NCBI GenBank assembly: GCA_031286695.1
Contig: JAITTY010000009.1
Span: 124,001-188,000, forward strand
Source of the DNA: Sphingobacterium sp.
GTDB taxonomy: Bacteria; Bacteroidota; Bacteroidia; Sphingobacteriales; Sphingobacteriaceae
Length of the DNA: 64,000 bases
Direction of reading: 5' to 3'
The notes under the pieces are model-generated. The model searched no databases. It had not been told where the DNA came from and worked only from the letters and a program-made list of their open reading frames with translations. Position 1 is the stretch's first letter, and each line of letters starts with the position of its first letter. This document shows, one piece after another, positions 25,331 through 34,216 of the stretch. Both the position numbers and the translations under genes were made by a program.

Positions 25331-25891
25331 ATGGAAAGAAAAATTCTTTTGTTGGCGGGATCTGCAGGCGGATTTAGTGTGATTCTAAATATCCTAAAAT
25401 CATTGGAACGACCGATCCGCATACCAGTTATTGTCATTGTACACAGAAACCCTAAATATGCTTCTAGTATTGAGGACACACTTTCCAAAGCGCTTGTTCA
25501 AAAAATAAAAACTGCAGATGATAAGGAAGCAATAGAAAATGGGACTATTTATTTTGCCCCTGCTGGCTATCATCTTTTAGTTGAACCAGATTATAGCTTT
25601 TCTTTGGATATCTCAGAACCTGTTCAATACTCAAGACCATCAATTGATGTGACTTTCGAATCCGTGGCCGAAATATATAAAGAAAATTGTACAGCTATCC
25701 TATTCTCTGGAGCGAATCAGGATGGTGCACAAGGATTATTAATGATAAAACGGTACGGCGGGAAGACATTTGTACAAGACCCTGCGACTGCTGAAGTTCC
25801 CATCATGCCCGAAGCAGCTATTCAACTCGATGCACAGGAACGCATTTTGACCATTCAAGAAATAAAAGATTACATCAAGCAATTGACTTAA
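25331..25891 (+). CDS. cheB: CheB-type methylesterase, catalytic domain only
   Basis: 186 aa, corresponding to the C-terminal CheB catalytic domain without an N-terminal receiver. Catalytic Ser in AGSAGGFSV, His in VIVHRNPKY, Asp in FSGANQDGAQG. Also typical: FAPAGYHLLVE and MPEAAI. It starts at ATG 25331 (a GTG at 25328 is in frame), 5 nt after cheR, and is followed 22 nt later by a second hybrid kinase. The missing receiver suggests control by a kinase receiver in trans. Confidence 0.9.
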   Translation: MERKILLLAGSAGGFSVILNILKSLERPIRIPVIVIVHRNPKYASSIEDTLSKALVQKIKTADDKEAIENGTIYFAPAGYHLLVEPDYSFSLDISEPVQYSRPSIDVTFESVAEIYKENCTAILFSGANQDGAQGLLMIKRYGGKTFVQDPATAEVPIMPEAAIQLDAQERILTIQEIKDYIKQLT

Positions 25892-25913
25892 AATTGTATT
25901 TAGATTTGCTATA

Positions 25914-27515
25914 ATGAAGAAGATAAATATATTGATTGTCGATGATAAAATTGAAAATATTATCAGTCTTACAGCACTGCTGGAGGATATCGAAAATATA
26001 AATATAGTGACGAGCACAGATCCTAACGAAGCTTTAAAAATCTGCTGGAAAGAGGACATTGACTTAGCGCTCGTTGATGTACAAATGCCAGATATCAATG
26101 GTTTTGAATTTGTTTCCTTCCTAAAGAAGAATCCGAAAACAAACCATATTATCCCGATTATGGTAACAGCGATTTCAAAAGAAGACAAATACCTTATTCA
26201 GGGACTTAATAGCGGAGCTGTAGATTATCTATATAAACCGCTAAACCCGGAAGCGACCATCGCAAAAGTAAAATCTTTTGTTCAGCAATTACTGATACAG
26301 CAGGAAATTAAAGAGAAAAACATTGCCTTAGAAGAATCAAAACAGGCCATTCTCAAAGCTAAAGAAGAGGCCGATCTTGCTCGGAAATCCAAGGAAACCT
26401 TTTTAGCCAATATGAGCCATGAGATACGGACGCCAATTAACGGCATTATGGGGATTACACAAATGCTAAAAAACTCTCAGCTCACTTTAGAGCAAGAAAA
26501 CTGGATCAATAAACTGGACTCTGCCTCTCAAAATCTGTTGACTATTATCAACGACATATTAGACCTTTCGAAAGTCGACTCAGGTATGATGAAACTTAAC
26601 ATGGAGTCTACATCAGTGCACGATATCACAGATGATCTAAACAACCTATTTATTGATAAAGCCAACTACAAAGGGTTGAATTTTTCAATTGATGTAGACG
26701 ATCGGATCACAAGTTATTTTCTGACAGATTCACTACGGTTGAAACAAATATTGACCAACTTTATCTCCAATAGTTTTAAATTCACCTCGGAAGGTTCTGT
26801 TGTCTTAAAAATTCAGCTTTTAACAGAGGATAACCATAGCATCTGTTTACGGTTTCAGGTTATAGACACGGGGATCGGCATTGTAGAAGACGCCCTGGAA
26901 AAAATATTTATTGCGTTTGAACAGGGAGAAGATAGTATCACCAAAAAATTTGGCGGTACAGGATTAGGTCTTGCGATTGTAAAACGTATTGCTGCACTGC
27001 TCAACGGTCGGGTTTTTGCATCGAGTGAATACGGTAAGGGAAGCATATTTTCCTTTGAATGTACCTTTGACAAAATCAAAGACAAACCGGTAGAGAAAGA
27101 AACGCAAGTACTTTATACGGAATTACCCAAGTTCAACTTCCCGATGATTCTCATTGCTGAAGACAATGAATTAAACAGCTTTATGCTGGCGAATATCCTC
27201 AAAAGTTGGAATTGCGAAATCACTTTGGCGACCAATGGCCTCATTGCATTAGAGGAAATCAGTAAGAAAAAAATTGACCTGGTATTTATGGATGCCCATA
27301 TGCCGCTCATGAGTGGTTTTGAAGCGATCAAGGAAATACGTCGAAACACTAATCCGATAATCGCAAACATGCCGATTATTTCCATTTCAGCCTCTGTGCT
27401 CCAAGCCGAACAACAGGAAGCGCTCGATGCTGGAGCCAATGAAGTTGTCGGAAAACCATTCGATCCTATCAAATTATATAAAACAATTGATACTTTATTG
27501 TCAAAATTGAAATGA
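25914..27515 (+). CDS. Soluble hybrid histidine kinase (REC-HisKA-HATPase-REC)
   Basis: 533 aa without membrane segments. First receiver about 1-125 with phospho-Asp55 (LALVDVQMPDINGFE). A coiled linker (about 125-160) leads to HisKA with His169 (MSHEIRTPING). The ATPase carries FISNSFKFTS, DTGIGI and GGTGLGL. C-terminal receiver about 405-530 has Asp460 (FMDAHMPLMSGFEA). It ends the four-gene signalling operon, and as a response-regulator-headed kinase it may take phosphate from the first kinase. Confidence 0.93.
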   Translation: MKKINILIVDDKIENIISLTALLEDIENINIVTSTDPNEALKICWKEDIDLALVDVQMPDINGFEFVSFLKKNPKTNHIIPIMVTAISKEDKYLIQGLNSGAVDYLYKPLNPEATIAKVKSFVQQLLIQQEIKEKNIALEESKQAILKAKEEADLARKSKETFLANMSHEIRTPINGIMGITQMLKNSQLTLEQENWINKLDSASQNLLTIINDILDLSKVDSGMMKLNMESTSVHDITDDLNNLFIDKANYKGLNFSIDVDDRITSYFLTDSLRLKQILTNFISNSFKFTSEGSVVLKIQLLTEDNHSICLRFQVIDTGIGIVEDALEKIFIAFEQGEDSITKKFGGTGLGLAIVKRIAALLNGRVFASSEYGKGSIFSFECTFDKIKDKPVEKETQVLYTELPKFNFPMILIAEDNELNSFMLANILKSWNCEITLATNGLIALEEISKKKIDLVFMDAHMPLMSGFEAIKEIRRNTNPIIANMPIISISASVLQAEQQEALDAGANEVVGKPFDPIKLYKTIDTLLSKLK

Positions 27516-27691
27516 TAGTTTCAATTTATCAATGAAATCATTAATTTTAGAACATAAACAAGATGTTTTGATGTTATTTCTCATGAACGTGCATCCACAA
27601 AGGGATTACGTTCGTCATAACTTCATCACTAAACCGCTAAAGGCTGCGGAAATGCCTACAATAAATAAAAGATAAACAAACAATCATTCAA

Positions 27692-28225
27692 ATGAAAAAA
27701 CTTTTTATGATACCAGCAGTTGCAGTTGCTTTATCAATTGCATCTTGTGGTGGAAACAGTGACAAGTCTGAAAAATCAACTAGTACAGAAGCGACAACTT
27801 CAACAGAAAGCCAAGCAACAGAAACAGTGCCTGGAATTGAAAACGTGGCTATTTCCAACAGCTTATCTTTAGAAGGTAACGATCAAATGAAATATAATAA
27901 GGATTTATTCCGTGTAAAAGCGGGTGAGCCAGTAGAATTATCTTTCAAAAATGCAGGTACTATGCCAAAAGAATCCATGGGACATAACGTAGTTATCCTA
28001 AAACCAGGTGTTGACCTTCCAACTTTTGGTGCTGAGGCTGCTGCAGCTGCTGCAGACGAATATATTCCAAAATCAGCTTTATCTTCAATTGTTTCCCACA
28101 CAAAATTATTGGGACCAGGAGAAACTGATAAAATCACTTTTACACTTGAAAAAGGAGTTTATACGTTTATCTGTAGTTTCCCTGGACACTATGGTGTTAT
28201 GCAAGGAAAAATTGTTGCAGAATAA
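27692..28225 (+). CDS. Azurin-like blue copper lipoprotein
   Basis: 177 aa. Lipoprotein signal with lipobox ending SCGG, a Ser/Thr/Glu-rich linker (about 25-45), then a cupredoxin domain. The copper ligands are present: His in SMGHNVVI and the Cys-x4-His-x3-Met group in FICSFPGHYGVMQG. The family carries single electrons in the periplasm; here it is anchored to a membrane. It may serve the cytochrome oxidase/reductase chain or copper stress. It is monocistronic with a good terminator. Confidence 0.93.
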   Translation: MKKLFMIPAVAVALSIASCGGNSDKSEKSTSTEATTSTESQATETVPGIENVAISNSLSLEGNDQMKYNKDLFRVKAGEPVELSFKNAGTMPKESMGHNVVILKPGVDLPTFGAEAAAAAADEYIPKSALSSIVSHTKLLGPGETDKITFTLEKGVYTFICSFPGHYGVMQGKIVAE

Positions 28226-28234
28226 CTAATAAAT

Positions 28235-28269
28235 AAAAAAGGATATTCAAAATATGAATATCCTTTTTT
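28235..28269 (+). terminator. Terminator after azurin
   Basis: Stem AAAAAAGGATATTC / GAATATCCTTTTTT (28235-28248 with 28256-28269), 7-nt loop. Confidence 0.88.
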
Positions 28270-28382
28270 CAATTTCATACCCCCACTGGCACCGATTCAT
28301 TGTTCCCCGAGGTGCATAATTTCCATTCTTTTATCAAAAAAATGTAAAGTAAGGATCTTTGGTCACAAATCGTAAGTTTTGA

Positions 28383-28413
28383 TTTCCTATCCCATTAATA
28401 ATCATTAAATTTG
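28383..28413 (+). promoter_or_regulatory. Promoter of the first lipoamide dehydrogenase
   Basis: -33-like TTTC at 28383-28386, 19-nt spacer, -7 TAAATTTG at 28406-28413. Confidence 0.5.
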
Positions 28414-28439
28414 TGGTACAAAAAAATAAAACGTAATCA

Positions 28440-29846
28440 ATGCAATACGACGTAATTGTAATCGGAAGTGGTCCAGGCGGATATGTAGGAGCTATCCGTT
28501 GTGCCCAATTAGGATTAAAAACAGCTGTTATTGAAAAATATAGCACATTTGGTGGTACTTGTCTTAACGTTGGATGTATTCCTTCAAAAGCGCTTTTAGA
28601 TTCTTCGGAGCATTACCACAATGCTGCGCACAATTTTGATGCATTTGGCATCAGCTTGAAAGATCTGAAAGTAGACATGGCAAAGATGATTGCTCGTAAA
28701 GACGATGTCATTGCCCAAAATACTGCTGGTATTACCTTCTTATTTAAGAAGAATAAAATTGACAGTTTTCAGGGTGTGGGTTCATTTGTGGACAAAAACA
28801 CCATCAAAATAACGAAAGCAGATGGTTCTACAGAGCAGATCACTGGTAAAAATGTAATTATCGCAACGGGATCGAAACCGACTTCATTGCCTTTCCTACC
28901 TGTTGATAAAAAAAGAATCATTACCTCAACCGAAGCACTTAACCTAAAAGAGATTCCAAAACACCTTATTGTCATTGGTGGTGGTGTTATCGGTTTGGAA
29001 CTAGGTTCTGTTTATGCACGTTTGGGTTCAAAAGTTTCTGTTGTTGAATTTGCAAAATCTATCATCGGTACAATGGATGGTGGCTTAGGAAAAGAACTAC
29101 AACGTGTTTTGAAAAAATCATTGGGCATGGAGTTCTATTTAGGTCATAAAGTGACTGGAGCTTCCGCGAAAGGTAAAGTTGTAAAAGTAACTGCTGAAGA
29201 TCCAAAAGGACAAGAAGTAACTTTAGAAGGCGATTATTGTATCGTAGCCGTTGGTCGTACTGCATATTCTGAAGGTTTAGGATTAGAAAATATCGGCATC
29301 ACAGTAGAAGAAAGAGGTAAGAAAATTCCAGTTAATGCACATCTGGAAACAGCTGTACAAGGTGTATTTGCAATTGGTGATGTGATCACTGGAGCAATGT
29401 TGGCACACAAAGCTGAGGACGAAGGTGTATATGTTGCAGAATATATTGCAGGTCAAAAACCACATATTGATTATAATTTGATTCCAGGTGTTGTTTATAC
29501 TTGGCCTGAAGTTGCTTCTGTTGGAAAGACTGAAGAGCAACTTAAAGAGGCAGGTGTAAAATACAAAGCTGGATCATTCTCTTTCAAAGCTTCTGGTCGT
29601 GCAAAAGCATCTGGTGATACGGATGGTTTTGTAAAAGTACTGGCAGACGCGACAACTGACGAAGTATTAGGTGTACATATGATTGGTCCTCGTGCAGCAG
29701 ATATGATTGGTGAGGCAACCGTAGCTATGGAATACCGTGCATCTGCAGAAGATATCGCACGTATTTGCCATGCACACCCAACCTATACTGAAGCAATCAA
29801 AGAGGCGGCGCTAGCAGCTACAGCAAACAGAGCAATACACGCTTAG
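28440..29846 (+). CDS. lpdA: Dihydrolipoyl dehydrogenase (E3), paralog 1
   Basis: 468 aa flavoprotein that reoxidises dihydrolipoamide with NAD+ in 2-oxo acid dehydrogenase and glycine cleavage complexes. FAD-binding GSGPGGYVGAIRCAQLG, redox disulfide in GGTCLNVGCIPSK, NAD-binding GGGVIGLELGSVYARLG, and the C-terminal dimer motif CHAHPTYTEA with the catalytic His-Glu pair. The active-site sequence GGTCLNVGCIPSK is of the mitochondrial/alphaproteobacterial type, differing from the second copy 1.2 kb downstream. Confidence 0.95.
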   Translation: MQYDVIVIGSGPGGYVGAIRCAQLGLKTAVIEKYSTFGGTCLNVGCIPSKALLDSSEHYHNAAHNFDAFGISLKDLKVDMAKMIARKDDVIAQNTAGITFLFKKNKIDSFQGVGSFVDKNTIKITKADGSTEQITGKNVIIATGSKPTSLPFLPVDKKRIITSTEALNLKEIPKHLIVIGGGVIGLELGSVYARLGSKVSVVEFAKSIIGTMDGGLGKELQRVLKKSLGMEFYLGHKVTGASAKGKVVKVTAEDPKGQEVTLEGDYCIVAVGRTAYSEGLGLENIGITVEERGKKIPVNAHLETAVQGVFAIGDVITGAMLAHKAEDEGVYVAEYIAGQKPHIDYNLIPGVVYTWPEVASVGKTEEQLKEAGVKYKAGSFSFKASGRAKASGDTDGFVKVLADATTDEVLGVHMIGPRAADMIGEATVAMEYRASAEDIARICHAHPTYTEAIKEAALAATANRAIHA

Positions 29847-29866
29847 GCGATAAATATCGAATATTT

Positions 29867-29894
29867 AAGGGGGAAAAGGAAACTTTTCCCCCTT
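29867..29894 (+). terminator. Terminator after lpdA copy 1
   Basis: Perfect 12-bp stem AAGGGGGAAAAG / CTTTTCCCCCTT with a GAAA tetraloop; no T tract beyond the stem. Confidence 0.7.
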
Positions 29895-29914
29895 GTCATA
29901 AATACCTATATACG

Positions 29915-30319
29915 ATGAATTTTTATACAAGAAAATGGGTCAAACCCGAAGACCTAAATCCCAATGGAACATTATTTGGCGGAACACTACTGCGGTGGAT
30001 TGATGAAGAAGCGGTCATCTATGCTATCGTTCAATTAGGAAATCCCAAAGTGGTTACGAAATTTATTTCAGAAATAAACTTTGTAAGCTCAGCCAAGCAA
30101 GGCGATATTCTCGAACTGGGTATTGAAGCGATCAATTTTGGAACAACATCGTTAACGATGCGCTGCGAGGTACGCAATAAAATATCCAGGAAAACAATTC
30201 TATCGATCGATAAATTGGTCTTTGTAAACTTGGATGAAGATGGTAATCCAGCTCCTCATGGAAAAGATAGCATTACCTATGCGTATATGGGGATTGAGAA
30301 GACAGGTAGAGATGATTAA
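29915..30319 (+). CDS. Acyl-CoA thioesterase, hotdog fold (YciA-like)
   Basis: 134 aa single hotdog domain. Helix motif NPNGTLFGGTLLRWIDEEA contains the catalytic Asp/Asn region of YciA-type thioesterases. The beta-sheet strands VVTKFISEINFVSSAKQGD and TSLTMRCEVRN fit the family. It would hydrolyse short or medium acyl-CoA. It lacks a strong promoter of its own and lies 68 bp after lpdA. Confidence 0.88.
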   Translation: MNFYTRKWVKPEDLNPNGTLFGGTLLRWIDEEAVIYAIVQLGNPKVVTKFISEINFVSSAKQGDILELGIEAINFGTTSLTMRCEVRNKISRKTILSIDKLVFVNLDEDGNPAPHGKDSITYAYMGIEKTGRDD

Positions 30320-30463
30320 ACATCTCCCCTGTCTTTATTAATTTGGTATCTCCTCAAGGGAGATGGCACATTTATTCTTCCATTGAATCCAGGCTATTCT
30401 TCTAGTCTAGTACTCACCTAACCCTTTGCAAAAATTCATGCATTTTTGTATTTTTTAAACAAA

Positions 30464-30763
30464 CTATGATTTCTGTCTCTTTCCTTCAATTTCTTTTTTA
30501 AGATCCAATTCCACCCAAAAGCCAAAAATAGGGATCAAAGAAGCCAAGAAATATTTCACGGCCTTTAATATAGGCCACTTGTATTCTACAGTTGACATGA
30601 TCAGCATAACGACGAAGATAACGACAAAGAAGCCATGAATGGAACCGGCTATTTTGACTGCTTCGGGGATACCCGCGAAATATTTCAACGGCATGGCAAT
30701 AAAAAACAAGCAAATGGTGGAGATTGCTTCCCACAGGGCGATCTGTCTGAATATTCTTAACAT
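30464..30763 (-). CDS. DUF3817 family inner-membrane protein
   Basis: 99 aa with three TM segments (about 8-27, 41-61, 69-87). The pattern RIFRQIALWEAISTICLFF ... PLKYFAG ... SIHGFFVVIF matches DUF3817 (YdzA/TIGR03954-like) proteins. Function unknown. A TATTTTTG box on the minus strand (30790-30797) is its likely promoter. Confidence 0.85.
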   Translation of the reverse strand: MLRIFRQIALWEAISTICLFFIAMPLKYFAGIPEAVKIAGSIHGFFVVIFVVMLIMSTVEYKWPILKAVKYFLASLIPIFGFWVELDLKKEIEGKRQKS

Positions 30764-31008
30764 AATGATAAACTGTGTATTGTGAACCTCAAAAATAAGA
30801 CTCTAAAAACGCTTTAACTATTATTTTTCCCCCTTTGACCAGGATGTGACATTCAGCTAGAAACAGCGACAGTGTTTTATCAGAAACCGCCAATTTTACA
30901 ATAAATAGTTCATATTCATCAGAAAAAATGCGTACTTTTGAATGAATATATGCTTCACAGATTTTGTCATTTGAAGCTATAACACTCAACTACAGAATAT
31001 TTATTTAT

Positions 31009-32397
31009 ATGAATTACGACATCATTGTAATCGGTAGTGGTCCAGGCGGGTATGTTGCTGCCATTAGAGCCGCTCAGTTAGGGTTCAAAACAGCGATTAT
31101 TGAACGCGAATCATTAGGCGGAATCTGTCTAAACTGGGGCTGTATCCCTACAAAAGCATTATTGAAAAGTGCTCAGGTATTTGAATATTTAAACCATGCC
31201 GCTGATTACGGCATCAATGTTCAAGGTGGTGAGGCTGATTTTGACGCTATTGTCAAAAGAAGTCGCGGGGTTGCTGAAGGAATGAGTAAAGGTATTCAGT
31301 TCTTGATGAAAAAGAATAAAATCGACGTCATCAATGGAACTGCAAAAATTAAAAAAGGTGGTAAAATCGATGTGAAAGGAGCAGACGGTTCTACTAAAGA
31401 ATATTCGGCAAAACATACCATCCTAGCGACTGGTGCACGTTCACGTGAATTGCCTAATTTACCTCAAGATGGTAAAAAAATCATCGGATACCGTCAAGCA
31501 ATGACACTTCCTAAACAACCAAAATCTTTAGTTGTTGTTGGCTCAGGTGCTATCGGTGTTGAGTTCGCTTATTTCTATAATGCAATCGGAACAAAAGTAA
31601 CTATCGTAGAATTTATGGATAGAATCGTTCCTGTTGAAGATGAAGAAATTTCAAAACAATTAGAGAAAAGCTTAAAAAAACAAGGTATCACCATCTTAAC
31701 GAAATCTGAAGTTCAGTCCGTTGACACAACAGGTGAGTTGAGCAAAGTTTCTATCAAAACAGAAAAAGGTATTGAAGTTATCGAAGCAGAGATTGTATTA
31801 TCGGCTGTTGGTATCGCTCCAAATATCGAAAATATCGGCTTGGAAGAGGTTGGTGTAAAAACTGATCGCGGCCGTGTTGTTGTAGATGATTTCTACAAAA
31901 CAAACATCGAAGGTGTATATGCGATCGGTGACATTGTTAAAGGCCAAGCCTTGGCTCACGTTGCCTCAGCAGAAGGAATCACTTGTGTTGAAAAAATCAA
32001 AGGTCTACATGTTGAACCTATTGACTACAATAATATCCCTGGATGTACATATTGTTCCCCAGAAATTGCTTCTGTAGGTTATACCGAAAAAGCGGCAAAA
32101 GAAGCCGGCTATGAAATTAAAGTTGGTAAATTCCCATTCTCAGCTTCAGGAAAAGCTTCAGCTGCTGGTGCCAAAGATGGCTTTGTTAAAGTTATCTTTG
32201 ATGCTAAATATGGTGAGTTCCTAGGCGCACACCTTATCGGAGCCAATGTTACAGAAATGATTGCAGAAGTTGTTGTTGCCCGCAAACTGGAAACAACAGG
32301 TCATGAAATGATTAAAACGATCCATCCTCACCCAACAATGAGTGAAGCGATTATGGAAGCTTGTGCTGATGCTTACGGTGAAGTGATCCACTTGTAG
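31009..32397 (+). CDS. lpdA: Dihydrolipoyl dehydrogenase (E3), paralog 2
   Basis: 462 aa from ATG 31009 (an earlier Met at 30964 adds non-homologous residues). FAD motif GSGPGGYVAAIRAAQLG, redox-active disulfide GGICLNWGCIPTK, NAD motif GSGAIGVEFAYFYNAIG, C-terminal HPHPTMSEAI with the active-site His. The GGICLNWGCIPTK type is common for the pyruvate dehydrogenase or branched-chain complexes of Bacteroidota. A TACTTTTG -7 box at 30933-30940 lies about 70 nt upstream. No E1/E2 genes are adjacent to either copy. Confidence 0.95.
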   Translation: MNYDIIVIGSGPGGYVAAIRAAQLGFKTAIIERESLGGICLNWGCIPTKALLKSAQVFEYLNHAADYGINVQGGEADFDAIVKRSRGVAEGMSKGIQFLMKKNKIDVINGTAKIKKGGKIDVKGADGSTKEYSAKHTILATGARSRELPNLPQDGKKIIGYRQAMTLPKQPKSLVVVGSGAIGVEFAYFYNAIGTKVTIVEFMDRIVPVEDEEISKQLEKSLKKQGITILTKSEVQSVDTTGELSKVSIKTEKGIEVIEAEIVLSAVGIAPNIENIGLEEVGVKTDRGRVVVDDFYKTNIEGVYAIGDIVKGQALAHVASAEGITCVEKIKGLHVEPIDYNNIPGCTYCSPEIASVGYTEKAAKEAGYEIKVGKFPFSASGKASAAGAKDGFVKVIFDAKYGEFLGAHLIGANVTEMIAEVVVARKLETTGHEMIKTIHPHPTMSEAIMEACADAYGEVIHL

Positions 32398-32410
32398 TAT
32401 TAAAACAAAT

Positions 32411-32456
32411 AAAACTAAAAAGGGGAAAATCTAACGATTTTCCCCTTTTTAGTTTT
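32411..32456. terminator. Bidirectional terminator between lpdA copy 2 and the LacI gene
   Basis: Perfect 21-bp stem (32411-32431 with 32436-32456), 4-nt loop TAAC, A-rich start and T-rich end on both strands. Confidence 0.9.
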
Positions 32457-32478
32457 ATGATCGAATGGTTAATAGCGA

Positions 32479-33483
32479 TTACATAACCAATCGCGACTTA
32501 AAGACGATCTGTTGATCGACAATTTCGCTGTTGTCAATGCGTTCAAATAAAATTTCAGCCGCTTTACGCGCTTGCATTCCCGGAAATTGCTCTATGCGTC
32601 CCATTGGCGGATTTTCCATATATTGCCATAACGGATAGTTGGCATAACTAATAAAGAAAATATCTTGATTTAAGACAAGCCCCTTTTGTCTGGCCGCTTT
32701 CATCAAATCAAGTGTAACAAAGTCATTAAAAGATATAATGGCAGAAGGTCGCTCAGACATCGCAAATATACTATCCATAGCCTTTTCATTTCCTTCCGTA
32801 CTCAGGTCTGTTTCGATGATATTCTTTTCTAGAATATCCATACCATTCCTTTTCATAGCCGATAGATAAGCTACTTTTCGATCTTCACTGGCAGGTAGTG
32901 TTTTCGGTCCATTTACAAGTGCGATGACTTTATGCCCACGTGCTACAAAAGCATCGACAGCTTCGTTCATCCCAGTAGAAAGATCACTCTGCACTTTATT
33001 GATATTAGGTAAACTAGGCACACAGTCAAAGAAGACAATCGGGATACCAGACGCTTCCAATTTCTCAATGAATTCTAAATTGGTCGTCTTTTTACCTATA
33101 GACATCAAAATCCCATCGACACGATGGTTTTTAAATGTTTTTAAGATCTGCTCTTCACGATCAGGATCATCCAATGATTGTCCCATCAGAACAGTATATC
33201 GGTGTTCGGATGCAACATTTTCAATTTCACTAATGGCGAAAGAAAAAAACGGTTCAGACAAACTCGGCAAGATCACAGCAATAGTGAATGTCTTACGTTG
33301 TTTGAAGAATATAGCCGTCTGATTGGGTTCATAATTCAATTCTTCGGCCATTTTTTTAACTCGCATTGTTGTTACTAATCCAATACTTGGATGATCATTC
33401 AATGCTCTAGAAACTGTCGAAGGACTGATTTTCAGCTTCTTGGCAATTTCTTTAATCGTGGCAGGCTTGTTCACTTTATTCAT
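32479..33483 (-). CDS. LacI family transcriptional regulator
   Basis: 334 aa from Met at 33483. N-terminal helix-turn-helix TIKEIAKKLKISPSTVSRAL and hinge helix LNYEPNQTA, then a periplasmic-binding-like effector domain starting TFTIAVILPSLSEPFFSFA with VDGILMSIGKKTT and ARGHKVIALVNGP. It is a typical sugar-responsive repressor or activator, but no sugar genes are adjacent, so the target is unknown. The longer frame to 33531 lacks homologous N-terminal sequence. Confidence 0.93.
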   Translation of the reverse strand: MNKVNKPATIKEIAKKLKISPSTVSRALNDHPSIGLVTTMRVKKMAEELNYEPNQTAIFFKQRKTFTIAVILPSLSEPFFSFAISEIENVASEHRYTVLMGQSLDDPDREEQILKTFKNHRVDGILMSIGKKTTNLEFIEKLEASGIPIVFFDCVPSLPNINKVQSDLSTGMNEAVDAFVARGHKVIALVNGPKTLPASEDRKVAYLSAMKRNGMDILEKNIIETDLSTEGNEKAMDSIFAMSERPSAIISFNDFVTLDLMKAARQKGLVLNQDIFFISYANYPLWQYMENPPMGRIEQFPGMQARKAAEILFERIDNSEIVDQQIVFKSRLVM

Positions 33484-33610
33484 AAATCCAAGGGCTTTAT
33501 ATAAAAATAGGGCTTTTATATCCCTAATCATAATTTTTTTTCAACAATATTGACTACGATTTTAAAGACAATTATTGTTGGTAGATTAAACAAAGATACT
33601 TACTGTAGAC

Positions 33611-34141
33611 TTAGTCTACAAATTGAATTTCGGCAGTTCCCACTGCAAACTCCGTGGCCAGGAACTCCAATGGCTCTACTCCCCTAAAAAGGAGTTCATC
33701 CTTAAAATAAACTTTTATCTTGTCACTATATTCGCCCCAATCCACAAATTTAACTTTATTGAGCTGTTCAAGTGGATTACCTTTCGTTAGGATACAAATG
33801 TGCTTATCAGCAGCTTTTAACTGCGCAAATAGGGTGTTAATATGATCAAACAAGTGTAGGCGTAGCGGCAAAATTGCATTTACATGAAGCCGTTCAAAAT
33901 TTTCCTTATATTTTTGATCAAATCCAAAAGTTTGTTGTGTATGTTCGAACAATAGATTCTCACCTTGATGCTCAAGGTGATTTTTCATAAATTGAACCAA
34001 ATCTGCTTGGGCCGGAACAGTCTCTGTAAATTCTATAAAACTAGCAAAAAGATAATATACTTGAAGTAAGTAGTCCCTTTTGGGAAAAACAACATCATCT
34101 AATTCAAAAACATACACCTTTTTTTCTTCTGGAAACATCAT
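33611..34141 (-). CDS. HAD-like protein with altered nucleophile
   Basis: 176 aa, HAD superfamily shape with a helical cap (about 20-95). Motif I reads VYVFELDDVVFPKRDY: the usual first Asp (nucleophile) is Glu13, while the second Asp (Asp15) is retained. Motif II is ICILTKGNPLEQLNKVKF. Motif III/IV acids are not obvious in the C-terminus. It is therefore likely a non-phosphatase or degenerate HAD protein. MM at the start gives two possible initiators. It is followed (upstream on this strand) by an orphan and a LolD gene, with gaps of about 65-75 bp. Confidence 0.75.
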   Translation of the reverse strand: MMFPEEKKVYVFELDDVVFPKRDYLLQVYYLFASFIEFTETVPAQADLVQFMKNHLEHQGENLLFEHTQQTFGFDQKYKENFERLHVNAILPLRLHLFDHINTLFAQLKAADKHICILTKGNPLEQLNKVKFVDWGEYSDKIKVYFKDELLFRGVEPLEFLATEFAVGTAEIQFVD

Positions 34142-34216
34142 GAGTATAAAAGCTTAAAGTTAAGGGCTGTATCAACACCGTTGGAACGATTATTACATGA
34201 GCCACAAAGTGATATC

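Noticed and set aside
30348..30366. ATCTCC-TCAA-GGGAGAT hairpin after the thioesterase gene
   Set aside because: Short stem and no T tract; not enough for a terminator call.
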